Positions 24,157 through 32,746 of a stretch of DNA of 64,000 nucleotides are shown piece after piece. Source of the stretch: Siphonodentalium dalli. Lineage: Eukaryota > Mollusca > Scaphopoda > Gadilida > Siphonodentaliidae. The DNA lies in the NCBI GenBank assembly GCA_032622095.1, contig CP136064.1:141811954-141875953 (forward strand). Direction: 5' to 3'. Under the pieces are notes generated by a model. It had not been told where the DNA came from, ran no database searches, and saw only the letters and a list, made by a program, of their open reading frames with translations. A program made the translations under genes and the position numbers. Numbering within the stretch: position 1 is the first letter of the stretch; every line of letters starts with the position of its first letter.

Positions 24157-24414
24157 TCATGGGACATCATCGTCGCTGTCATAAACATCTACAGAGTGTT
24201 CCCTGCTGTTAGGACAATCAGCCGAACATTCACATATATCGATGCACTTCATGCCTGCAGCAAAGCATTTGCATTTAGCTGACAAACTGCAGTCTTTGTG
24301 CACACAACATAGATGAGTCAGGTCTCGTACTTCCGCTGGTGCAGGATCTTTCAGAAACATGACTGGATCCATAGACCCATCAACGACTTGCCACCCCATG
24401 CCTTTTGGACTCAA
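24157..24414 (-). pseudogene. Cys-rich (CXC/Cys8-like) C-terminal domain
   Basis: 85 codons. Nine cysteines occur within about 40 residues in the pattern CC..CVHKDC..AKCKCFAAGMKC..CECSADCP. This resembles a Tesmin/TSO1-type CXC zinc-binding repeat or the Cys8 finger reported for Academ proteins. The tail is acidic (DSDDDVP) and ends at a stop at 24,157. Probably a DNA-binding module for transposon ends in intact relatives (inference). Confidence 0.7.
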
Positions 24415-24566
24415 CGTGAATGGATCAGAGGTGTATACTCAGACACCAGATGTGTGTTTAGTATTTGGCCCTTTTAACATGCTGCATAAATGCGTCATCC
24501 GTTGGTGACAGAGCTGCAGCTGCCTTATCAGAAGCGGAAGCAAGATGGTAGCGAATTTCGTTGAAG

Positions 24567-25505
24567 TCAACAAATTTCCCCAACTTCTTTTCGTTGACAT
24601 AAAACCGCATAGCGTATTTTCTTGCAATTTGAATGGCTTCCAGATTTGTGCTGCTTGTCCCGAAATGGCGTAGTGCACCTAATGCATCGACGTTCTTCAT
24701 GAGCACAAAAAAAAGTGGTTTTCTTCCCCACTTTGAAAAAAGAACTTGTCGTGTCGCACACAGTTAATGCATGCATACTAGTAGCAGGTAGACAAGAACA
24801 TATGTCACCACCAAGGGTTTTAGCTATGTCATGTATAGGCACGTAACGATGACGTGTGGTAGTTTTCCCAGCATAGTCAGCATTCATGAAAACTGTGCTT
24901 CCGATAAGACCCTTTGACATGTAGTATACAAGGAGCACCATTACATCAGTGTCATCACTACGATACGATGTACACTGTTGGCAATCATAACACAATGAAA
25001 GATCATCCTCGTATCCGCCTCTTCGTGTGTTGATGAAAGCGCTGTTATGACCTTCGATTCCTCTGCATACACGCACTTCACTAGCAGAGGGTCTTCGAAA
25101 CCGTCTGCTAGCGCGAGCTTAGTTCCTTCATTTAGATATTCAACTGATTTCTCAACCAAGTAGTTGGACACGAAAGCTGCCAAGGAAGACTTGTTTTCAG
25201 CGTGTGTGAGGAATCGTCGGTAATTTGGAACTGGTCGAGTCCCCATGACCACATACGTGCGACCTTGGTCAGAACTTGCCCTTCTTTGTCGTTTCATACT
25301 CTTCAGAGATTTTTGCGTGATCGAAGACAAGGATAACTTCTTGTACCCCAGATTGCTTCCACAGATATATCAGTCGTTCGAGTACAATGCCGGCGAGATC
25401 ATCAAATGTCGTGAAGTTGTTTTCTGATAGGGTACAGAGAAGCGCCATTGCATCGATGATATAAGTTGTTTTAACTCCCGTGGCTGGGTCTGGAAGGGAG
25501 TTCAT
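24567..25505 (-). pseudogene. XPG/FEN1-like (PIN-type) nuclease region, frameshifted
   Basis: Four acidic motifs occur in FEN1/XPG order: TTYIIDAMALL (first catalytic-type Asp), VILVFDHAK (the VFD strand), THEEADTRM (paired Glu plus Asp, where XPG enzymes have EAEA) and SDDTDVMVLL (the D-x-D strand). In known XPG-family nucleases these residues bind the two metal ions. The region is spread over three frames (25505-25269, 25330-24941, 25076-24567) with shifts near 25,300 and 25,000, so no active enzyme can be made. Assignment rests on motif order, not a profile search. Confidence 0.65.
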
Positions 25506-25679
25506 CTGTGGACAATGTGATTCTAGCTTCGCAGCAAGGTCAGCTTTATTGGTTTTACGAAAGGTGCCATCTGGATTGAAAAGAGATGGCGGTATACTGT
25601 CACCAGTTCGTGCTTTAAAACAGTCTTTATTCTAACGTCTCTGTTTTTGGCGACAATCAACAACCTTCTAAACAACACC

Positions 25680-26300
25680 TCAGGATCCAACGATATGATC
25701 TTGCCTTGTCATCAGCTTTTTCATATCAGCAAAGTTCACTACCATTGCATTAGGCACCTTCTGCCAGAAGCTCACCTGTTTAGTATCCGAAGAGAGTCTT
25801 TGGACGAATAATTCCGTGGCAGTGGTCTTGGCCTTACTCCAACACACAGCCAACGCCTGTTGTAATTTTTGGCTTGCAACAAGTCCAATAGATATGTTTA
25901 TGAGGTCGCTTGGAACAGAGTTTAAATCGAACGGATTTTGCCAGTCATTTGTCAACAAGGAAACCATCCTCGATACATCGCGTTCATCTCGGGAAACTCG
26001 GATAGGAGATAATTCCTCGTGTTTTCTCTTGTCAGCCTTGTCGTTCACAAGCGCTTTCATCGCAGAGGCACACTCCCCAGATACATGCCTGGTCAAAATC
26101 CACCTCACTCTGGCTCCTTTTCTGAGAGTAAAGCCAACGACACCACCACGACTCTTGCACTCTCTATTAACTGGTTGCTCCAAAGCCTGATCCATCGGTA
26201 CACCGTTGAAAGTCTGTGACGATCGTCTGACCACGAACGCCACACGTTGCATCTGTGTGTACGAATCTGGGTGAGTTGTTTCCATGTCAATCAGAATCAA
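25680..26300 (-). pseudogene. Middle block with MDQALEQ/GGVVGFTLR motif
   Basis: 206 codons containing MDQALEQPVNRECKS followed by GGVVGFTLRKGARVRW, a pairing typical of this family: an acidic residue in a [D/E]xxxEQ context before a Gly-rich turn. It is preceded by VRRSSQTFNGV. After the stop at 25,680 similarity appears to continue in another frame to ~25,506, where a frame change leads into the nuclease region. Confidence 0.65.
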
Positions 26301-26502
26301 GGTGTAAGCTAAAACTACAGTCCCGGTCAGCTCGTAACAACCTGAGTAATATCAAGCCCGCACGCAGAAAGTCGTACCAGTATGCTATTGTGTGTGACGC
26401 TTCTATGCCAATTTTGGCAAATATGTTCAACTTTATCATTGTCGTCGATACTTCTGCTATTGTAACATCAATCACCTCCGTCACACGCAAGTGGTCTCCC
26501 AG

Positions 26503-27267
26503 CTAAAAGGCCTGTTCCATTGTGTCGATGTGGTTTGACAAATCTGTTGATAACAATTCTGATTCATGGTTCGACATCCACTCGGATGCTGCATCCACAA
26601 AAATTATGTAAAAGGCTTCAACACACAATATGATTCCCCGGACTGCCCTTGAATACTGTTTTCCTTGTAACATTTGTTGTGCAGTCTGTGGTGCATAAGC
26701 ATCTGACTCCACTAAGAGTGAAAGCAATCCACCATCTCTGTATAGCTTGCCAACCGCAGCAATGAATGCTATTGCAAGGTGCATTCCACCCAATCTCATG
26801 GTAACTTTATCGTCGATGTCATCAGGCCCCTGCCAGACCACCTCTTGTGCTTTCTTATATATGGCCATATCAGCGGTCACAAGGATATGGTCTTGTCCTA
26901 GCTTCGAAGCTGTATTTACAAGCGATTTCAGAGTGTGGTATATTGTTGACAAGCCCGAAGGTGAAGCATTGACGAATGGCAAGTATCTTGTAGCAGACAC
27001 ACCCATGTATGATTCAAGCAACACACTATTGAATCCGAACCAACTGGGAATTTTTTGGTCATCTGGATTGTTTTTTCGCATAGCCAGCCAGATTAGATTG
27101 ATTGCCTCAGACTTCTGGTAACTATCTGACATAGTTGTCACATCCATTATGTCACTCTTAACAGCAGCTTTTGGTTCTGGTCTAATAGAGGGTTTGCGAT
27201 ATTGTTCAATTGAAACTTCGCTTGCGATCGCTGTACCATATAGTGACAGTCCCACTCTGCAGAACAC
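26503..27267 (-). pseudogene. N-terminal conserved block of the transposon protein
   Basis: 254 codons, the longest uninterrupted piece. Recognisable phrases are PFVNASPSGLSTIY, VTADMAIYKKAQEVVW and MRLGGMHLAIAFIAAVG, in the order seen in related invertebrate proteins. They suggest a folded alpha/beta domain; the alternating hydrophobic strand with Asp (TADMAIY) could be part of a nuclease-like core, but no catalytic role can be proven here. Ends at a stop at 26,503, then shifts frame into 26490-26287. Confidence 0.7.
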
Positions 27268-27994
27268 ACCAGTGAGAATAGTAGGTGTTTATAGGTATAT
27301 AGGTATTATATACTCTGTTACTGTCTAGAATGCGGAATCTCACAGTGCCTATGCATGCCAGGATTCTGACTTTCAATGCACGTGGTTAAAGGAAATACAC
27401 ATTAACCCCATTCCCAATGATGATTTATTAACTATATATTACATACAACATTCATGTAAAATGCATAATCGTAAAATTATCGTATGTTCCATCACATGAA
27501 AACAAAATGCAGACATTTGACACACAACTGAAGTCAGAGTGGAAGTTTATGGACAAATTTTGGTTTCAACAAATACATCTAGTTATTCATAGAAGGGTTC
27601 TTTTATGAGCGGCATCCGATTTCTCAAAACACGGGGTAGGGTAGTTGAAACGCTAAAATCTAATAAATGCAAAGACTATTTTGGAACATGTTTGGTATTA
27701 AATTGAATGTTATATAATATAGATGTTTTCTAGAAATGCGGTGTATCCAACCAGTGCACGCAGTTCCGCACATCTCAGGTCGAAAATGTAAGTCGTCGTA
27801 TTTTTTTCGGAAATTTAGGTAAAAATTTCAACAAAATTATTATTTTTATTTACTCTGTGCATAATATTAGGATTTCTGACCCAAATTGTTGTAAACCAAT
27901 TTAAACCGGTCAATTTGAGGGGGTTCACTGCATCCATAGGCCAATTGTGATGCGTATGGTGCGAAAATTTACAAATTCCCATTTTTTTGCATTT

Positions 27995-28156
27995 TTTATC
28001 GAAAAATGTCGTTTTTCGCATCTTGGCACGCGGAATCGAAAGGCAAAATACCATTCCAGACGAAGAATATGATACTTGGATCGAAAAAAATAGAATCAAG
28101 TAGTTATATCTCCGGGAGGGGTACATGCCACAATTTGAGAGTTGACCGCTACACTA
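27995..28156 (-). repeat. Right terminal inverted repeat of the Academ-like element
   Basis: Inverted relative to 23400-23565. It carries CCGGGAGGGG at ~28112, TCTTGGCAC at 28021-28029 and TTGACCGCTACACTA at the outer end. Beyond the outer 15 bases the two arms differ enough to indicate an old insertion. Confidence 0.7.
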
Positions 28157-28500
28157 TTAGGCAGGGTTTCCGCCAGACCGGCTGCGGGTCAGTCCCACAG
28201 ACCCATTCCCCCCATCGGTCGTTGCATGAAATCCCGCTCATACACAAATAAATGACGTTATTAAAAACTTATTCAGTCTTGTCTGTGTCGACAGGCTATA
28301 TATCTACACTTATTTTCATTAATATTGACAAAATGAAATCGACACAGTCCATCTACCGAAAAAACAATAAGAATAGCACGCAAATACATTGGAGCAAAAC
28401 ATCAAAGGCGGCAAACATCAATGCTATCAGAATAAGCTGAGCAGGACTCCATGCGGTATGCCGAATTGCTCAAGCTTCACGTGCGTCAGCTGCAGACATA
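28157..28500. other. Unassigned DNA
   Basis: A GC-richer patch (28,165-28,240, GGGTTTCCGCCAGACC..) follows the transposon. No gene recognised. Confidence 0.35.
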
Positions 28501-28520
28501 TTTCGTCAGCAAATCGGTGA

Positions 28521-28557
28521 TATAAATGGGTCTGTTTTTTTTACGTCGCGTTCAGTT
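28521..28557 (+). promoter_or_regulatory. Candidate core promoter: TATAAAT plus TCAGTT initiator
   Basis: TATAAAT at 28521-28527 is followed by TCAGTT (28552-28557), an invertebrate-type initiator whose A is 33 bases from the first T of the TATA box, close to the usual spacing. An ATG in fair context (AACCATGAG) opens a frame at 28573. Each motif is short, so chance occurrence in AT-rich DNA is possible. Confidence 0.3.
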
Positions 28558-28572
28558 CAGCGCAAACTAACC

Positions 28573-28770
28573 ATGAGTCATAAAAAGGATATATATAAAA
28601 GGAAATTACGACAAGAAGATACGGTCAATAATAGATTCGTTGTCCCGCCTGGGTCCCCAAGCACAATAAACGACGCACATGTTCATATTTCCCGCCAAAA
28701 CTCAATTATTTTTTATAACATGTTGGATAAAACTCTGTTCTGTAGCTGCGGTCGTCAGTTGCTGGACTAA
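28573..28770 (+). CDS. Small hypothetical ORF, 65 codons
   Basis: Starts at a true ATG 19 bases after the candidate initiator. The N-terminus is very basic (MSHKKDIYKRKLRQED), and a CSCG cysteine pair lies near the C-terminus (LFCSCGRQLLD). No signal peptide or membrane segment. I do not recognise the product. It could be a first exon, a transposon leader or chance; the aligned promoter motifs are its only external support. Confidence 0.2.
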   Translation: MSHKKDIYKRKLRQEDTVNNRFVVPPGSPSTINDAHVHISRQNSIIFYNMLDKTLFCSCGRQLLD

Positions 28771-29200
28771 TACAGACTATTGAACAAGCTACGCGCTCCG
28801 AGTGAAAGATTTTGCTATCATTCGTATTTCGCCGCTATAAATAATTAAATATCTCCTGCAGACAAACCTTGCAGTATGACGTCACAGCGCACCAATAGTT
28901 TTACGAATGACAGAATATATCCTTTCAGTTTAATTTTCAGGGAAGCTACTTGAAATTCTAGGAAATTCTGTATTCAATTTTCATTGCCATGTATTATTGG
29001 TCAATGCATAGATGCTTTTTAGTGTTTAGATTTGTAAACACTGTAACTCGTAGCTTGTTCATTTATATAGTCTTACGTGCGTAATTACATGATTAATTAT
29101 CTGGATACCATCAACAGAATTAATGCACCCACGGAAATGATCGACTTGTATAATATACGTAGCTTTGGATTGTTTTGCTGAACAATAATGCAAAATGTTT
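28771..29200. other. Unassigned AT-rich DNA
   Basis: No gene or repeat recognised. Confidence 0.4.
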
Positions 29201-29280
29201 GTACGGACGGACGTATGTACGGACGTGTGTACGGATGGACGTACGTCGACTATATACCTGCCGACTTCAAGTCGGGGGCA
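29201..29280 (+). repeat. ACGG-type microsatellite with terminal hairpin
   Basis: Repeats of GTACGGACG and variants (29201-29250) are followed by GACTATATACCTG and the hairpin CCGACTTCAAGTCGG (29260-29275). This is the same order as the 3' ends of the tandem-repeat elements elsewhere in the window, so it is probably the tail of a third family. No core monomers are seen upstream. Confidence 0.5.
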
Positions 29281-29373
29281 TAATAATAGTACAGGGCTGA
29301 ATAATAGTACAGGGCAGAAAATGGGGACAAAATTAATAATAGTACATGGCGGAATAATAGTACAGGGTGATAA
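29281..29373 (+). repeat. Cluster of AATAATAGTACAGGGC motifs
   Basis: Four copies of AATAATAGTACAKGGC at irregular spacing (29283, 29300, 29335, 29353). Variants with C for A (AATAATCGTACAGG) occur at 30,548-30,620. The inverted pair at 21377-21440 contains the same AATAATAGTAC core. Confidence 0.6.
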
Positions 29374-30542
29374 CGCCGGAGTTTTCCCCTCTGACAGTAT
29401 TGTCACACACTCGTACTGAGATTTCTAGTGCACTATCATCTCTATCATTTCATCAAATAAATTTTTCGTCTTACTAATATTGAATTTTGATATTTCATGT
29501 CATAGTCGTTTCAATATCATGTATGATCCTAGACAGTGAATGAATTGAATTATCATACACTAATTTCAGTGTCAATCTGACATTATAATTTACACCTTGT
29601 CCTATGTCCAGTGTCTGGAATTTCTGCCAAAAATAATTATATCCAAATAACACCCCAACCAAGAAATAGTATGAATACTACTATGTAGTACATTACTAGT
29701 ACAGTACTAGTTATATTGAACCATATTTTTGGATCTATTTACATGTACTATTATTTGTTTGTTCCAGCATCTGTTTACTGGTCAGGCCATTAAAAATATA
29801 TATATGTTATCAGGCACCCCCTCTCATCATTTCAAAACCTGTTTTGTTCAATGTGAAAGTACAGTTAACTGTCAGCTGAAATATGTTATTTTGTTGGGTT
29901 TTCAATTGTCTTCAAATGTCAATTTCAAGTCATTTTATTGCACAACTGATACCTAGTTTAGCCCTGTGTAATGTATACTAATATCACCATTGCAGAGTTG
30001 TAAATTTTGGGGAAGTTTGGGACTCCATGCATACTGCCCAGTTTGTTATTTCTGCTCACGACTGTACATATACATCGCGCGAGACAGTCTGCAGACCACG
30101 TGGGAAATAAGACACCGGGAAGAGAGGTGTTTTAAATTGTTAAATCACCAAAGCGGTAATTGGGTCATGGAGGCAACTTTTAACACGCTGTGTCTTTTTA
30201 TTGCAATTAGAAAAAGTCATGCGTTACTAATTTGAATTCTGTGCCGTTCAAACACAGCTATCATTTCGTAATTCCAATGTTAAACACAAATTATTAACTG
30301 CACCTGCACGGAGCACCGAACCAGTGACACCATACTTTCATCACTAAAAGCAGAACGTTCCATTGCGTCATTGGGATAACTGGTTAGCAACTGTTGCAAA
30401 CCACGTGGTTCCATGATGCAAGCGTTTTTCCACCTCATCCAAATATTTACAACCAGCCGACTGTCCCGCGAATAGACACATTTGATGAAAAAAAAAACAT
30501 AAACTGATTAGTTTGCCGACTTCTTCGTGGACAGATCCATTG
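29374..30542. other. Unassigned AT-rich DNA between two related motif clusters
   Basis: No gene recognised. The AATAATMGTACAGG clusters on both sides (29281-29373 and 30543-30640) could mark the ends of a ~1.35-kb element, but they are in the same orientation and no duplication is visible. Confidence 0.3.
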
Positions 30543-30640
30543 ATTTTTAATAATCGTACAGGTGCGAATAAGGATCGTACAGGGCGGATTTTTTATTGAA
30601 AATTAATAATCGTACATGTACGATTATTTGGCACACAAGA
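30543..30640 (+). repeat. Cluster of AATAATCGTACAGG motifs
   Basis: Motifs AATAATCGTACAGG, GGATCGTACAGGGCGG and AATAATCGTACATG, the last overlapping its own inverse (GTACATGTACGATTATT). Related to 29281-29373 by one base in the core. Confidence 0.55.
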
Positions 30641-30825
30641 GTATTCATTTTATGTAGATGTGTTTGATGCCAATTTATATTAATCATAATTATCTAAGGC
30701 TATTTTTCACTTAAATCTACGGCAAAAAATACCTTATAAGGTCCAATTGTCTACAGTAAGTCAAACTACTGATATAACACCATAATATATACATATATAT
30801 TCATAAAACATTAAATAAATTATCT

Positions 30826-30943
30826 GGTACCAATCGTCTTCCCTGAATTGGTACCAACCGTCCAAACCAGACTGTACCAATCGTCCCGTGGGTACGAAAC
30901 GTCCAATCGGCAGGTACCAATCGTCCAAGTTACCAATCGTCTT
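30826..30943 (+). repeat. Six copies of a GTACCAATCGTCC motif
   Basis: GGTACCAATCGTCTT, GGTACCAACCGTCCA, TGTACCAATCGTCCC, GGTACGAAACGTCCA, GGTACCAATCGTCCA and GTTACCAATCGTCTT occur within 118 bases, all on one strand, spaced 13-30 bases. The motif is conserved while the spacers are not, unlike a minisatellite, so a cluster of binding sites is possible. Confidence 0.65.
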
Positions 30944-31072
30944 GTTTCCAGCTAGGTTAGCTGTATTCTCACATTTGCCAGACCTGGTATTGTGGTAACT
31001 GTGTTCTCTCTGTATCTGTAGTTGTTACGTCCTAGTGACCAAAGCTGGCTTTTACAGGACGGTGTGAGGACA
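30944..31072 (-). other. Probable 3' untranslated tail of the LINE
   Basis: Directly downstream (on the minus strand) of the retrotransposon stop codon at 31,073. No poly-A or simple tail is evident, so the 3' boundary is uncertain. Confidence 0.35.
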
Positions 31073-31910
31073 CTATTTTTGTTCTCCCAGAGCCGCCTTG
31101 AATGTTTCTAGGTCGGCGGCATTGACTGTGCTGTTGTCCAGTTTGTTCCAGTCAAGTACAGTCCTCGGAAAGAAGGAATATCCATATTGGTCTGTGTTTG
31201 TATGAATTGGTTCAAAGGCACTTTCGTTATTTGTGGTTAGTTTCTCCACGATGTTGTCACTAACAAAGTCCTTGAATTTTGTGGGTTTCTTTTTCCTCTT
31301 TGGGCGGTAGTTTCTTAGGTAGTGTTCGGCTGATCCCTTAACCACTTTGTAAAATAGTGTCAGTCTCTGTTCCTTTCTTCTTGCTTCTAGGGATGGTAGT
31401 TGAAGTTCACTGAGCATTGATGTTACACACAGCCTTTCTCTCTCGTTCGGTAGTCATGTTTTATAAATCTTGCTGCTTTGCGTTGCACCTTCTCCAGTTT
31501 TGTCTTGTCCTTTTCATAGTGTGGTCTGTAGATCCCAGATTGTTGCTGCATACTCTAGCTGAGGGCGGACTAATGCTATGTATGCCATTTTTCTAAGATC
31601 CATTTGGCAGTACCTGAGATTTCGTCGAAGGAAGCCGAGGGTGGAGTTTGCCCTCTTCGTGGTGGACTCGATGTGGTGCTGCCACTGCATGTCATTGGAC
31701 TTGGAGAATTGGACGTCAAGGTACGGGTTGTTTGTGACTTCTTGGAGTATAGATCTGCCCTGCTAGTTCGTGGTTTTTGCAGGTGTTTATCTGGCGGTAC
31801 AGGAGGCAGTCATCTGCGAATAGGCGGACTTGTGATGTTACTGTGTCCGGTAAGTCATTTATGTGACAGAGAAAAAGCAGCGATCCCAATACTGTTCCCT
31901 GTGCCGTGTT
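31073..31910 (-). pseudogene. 5'-truncated non-LTR retrotransposon, reverse transcriptase C-terminal half
   Basis: At 31,910 the minus strand opens with GTVLGSLLFLCHINDLPD and then VRLFADDCLLYR: the GxxLGPLLF and catalytic FADD motifs of LINE reverse transcriptases. Frame changes follow. YIALVRPQLEYAATIWD-like sequence lies near 31,560-31,600. The last piece (31417-31073, 114 codons) has LPSLEARRKEQRLTLFYK and YSFFPRTVLDWNKL, the usual C-terminal signature of CR1/Jockey-type elements. The 5' half (endonuclease and RT fingers) is missing, as expected of 5' truncation. Several breaks make it inactive. Confidence 0.8.
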
Positions 31911-32521
31911 ATTAATATGATTATGAAGCTATCATAGAACAAACGGGCTACTTAACTTCCTTTTGAACCTGTGATTGTTACACGATATGTAGACGAACTG
32001 ACTACAGACTGTGCAGTAGACTGTCACTGTAATGATAATAACTGTAACATTTGTGGGAAGTCGGCATTTTGCATTTGCTTCAATGATTGTATTCCGAAAA
32101 TAGGGAATCCCGTTTTTCTTGTTGGAAAAACTGAAAAACATAATGAGAGTCGGACTTACCTAATATATCGGTAGGATTATTACAATATATTAATTGATAC
32201 CTACAAGTCAGCGTTTTATTTCTGTACAAATCTGGATTGAGAGTGCAGGTAATGTGTTTGTATAAATTAAATCAGGAAGGAGAAATAATAAACCGGAAAT
32301 TACGTCAGGCCAGGTTGGAAGGTGTAGTGTCAAAATTAGGAATCTCAAGCGGATCAGAATTTGAACAGGTGCGATTACGCACATTCATATTTACAACATG
32401 GATTACGCATATCTATTCATATTTCAACAGAAAGTTTCCCGTCACGTAAAATGACTCAATGTTTGTTTGTTTTTGTTTTTTTCCCGATTTTTGTGAGCCA
32501 TTGGTCGTCGTTATAAATATA
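31911..32521. other. Unassigned DNA
   Basis: A Cys-rich plus-strand frame at 31971-32174 (CNDNNCNICGKSAFCICFNDC within ~67 codons) begins with GTG rather than ATG and has no supporting context. A second open frame at 32237-32449 contains INRKLRQARLEGVVSKLG but is unrecognised. Nothing else seen. Confidence 0.3.
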
Positions 32522-32606
32522 ATCGTTCAGACGATTCAGTGTCCGATTTCGCGATTCAGTGGTTTGACAACAACGATTCAGTGGAAATCAAACGATTCAA
32601 CGTCAA
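32522..32606 (+). repeat. Cluster of ACGATTCAGTG motifs abutting the fold-back element
   Basis: CGTTCAGACGATTCAGTG, GCGATTCAGTGG, ACGATTCAGTGG and ACGATTCAACG occur in 85 bases, all in one orientation. The cluster ends exactly where the terminal repeat of the 3.65-kb fold-back element begins (32607). Confidence 0.55.
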
Positions 32607-32636
32607 TATGGGAGGCCAAATTCACATTTATTAATA

Positions 32637-32746
32637 ATTGCGCTGAAGCGCAATTGAATTGCGCTGAAGCGCAATTAATTTTTCATATATGGCTAAACCC
32701 CCCAGTTAATTAATAGAAAAATAATTGCGCTTCAGCGCAATTATTT
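32637..32746. repeat. AATTGCGCTGAAGCGCAATT palindromes, left cluster
   Basis: Two tandem copies at about 32637-32676 and one in the opposite centre phase (AATTGCGCTTCAGCGCAATT) at ~32725-32744. Each forms a hairpin with an 8-bp-plus arm (TTGCGCT / AGCGCAA). Confidence 0.8.

Larger units (their letters stand above)
24157..27267 (-). pseudogene. Broken transposon gene: conserved invertebrate protein with XPG-like nuclease and CXC-like C-terminus
   Basis: Read from 27,267 down to 24,157, about 1,000 codons of recognisable coding sequence lie in successive minus-strand frames: 27267-26503, 26490-26287, 26300-25680, 25505-25269, 25330-24941, 25076-24567, 24706-24458 and 24414-24157. Adjacent pieces overlap or abut with frame changes and stops, so they are frameshifts, not introns. 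A few dozen residues appear lost near 26,290. The piece order (N-terminal domain, MDQALEQ block, XPG-like motifs, Cys-rich tail) is collinear with a large uncharacterised family I recognise from cnidarian, mollusc and sponge gene models. The true start is unknown: at 27,267 the frame is open upstream, and TTCTGCAG there could be an intron acceptor. At least six disruptions make this copy non-functional. Confidence 0.8.
23400..28156 (-). mobile_element. 4.76-kb DNA transposon, Academ-like, with diverged TIRs and TTA duplication
   Basis: TAGTGTAGCGGTCAA at 23400 is exactly inverted as TTGACCGCTACACTA ending at 28156. TTA lies directly outside on each side (23397-23399 and 28157-28159). The inverted similarity continues inward over ~165 bp: CCCCTCCCGG and TATAACTA.TTGA, then GTGCCAAGA, with many differences. 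The only long coding remnant inside is the minus-strand pseudogene at 24157-27267, with XPG-like nuclease and Cys-rich motifs. Known description: Academ transposons have 3-4-bp duplications, an XPG nuclease domain and a Cys8 finger. The superfamily call is inference from that match. Confidence 0.8.

Noticed and set aside
25245-27121. Plus-strand open frames of 60-124 codons opposite the Academ-like gene
   Set aside because: They are complementary shadows of the minus-strand coding remnant and show no motifs of their own.
23400-28156. CACTA/EnSpm assignment because the ends read TAGTG and CACTA
   Set aside because: True CACTA elements begin with CACTA and end with TAGTG; here the polarity is reversed, and the encoded motifs are XPG/CXC-like rather than an EnSpm transposase.
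30826-30943. CRISPR-like array
   Set aside because: The repeat is only 13 bases with 0-17-base spacers, there are no cas genes, and the genome is eukaryotic.
31971-32174. Cys-rich small secreted protein
   Set aside because: The frame starts at GTG, has no signal peptide and no upstream promoter or splice site. Seven-plus Cys in a short frame is suggestive but not enough.
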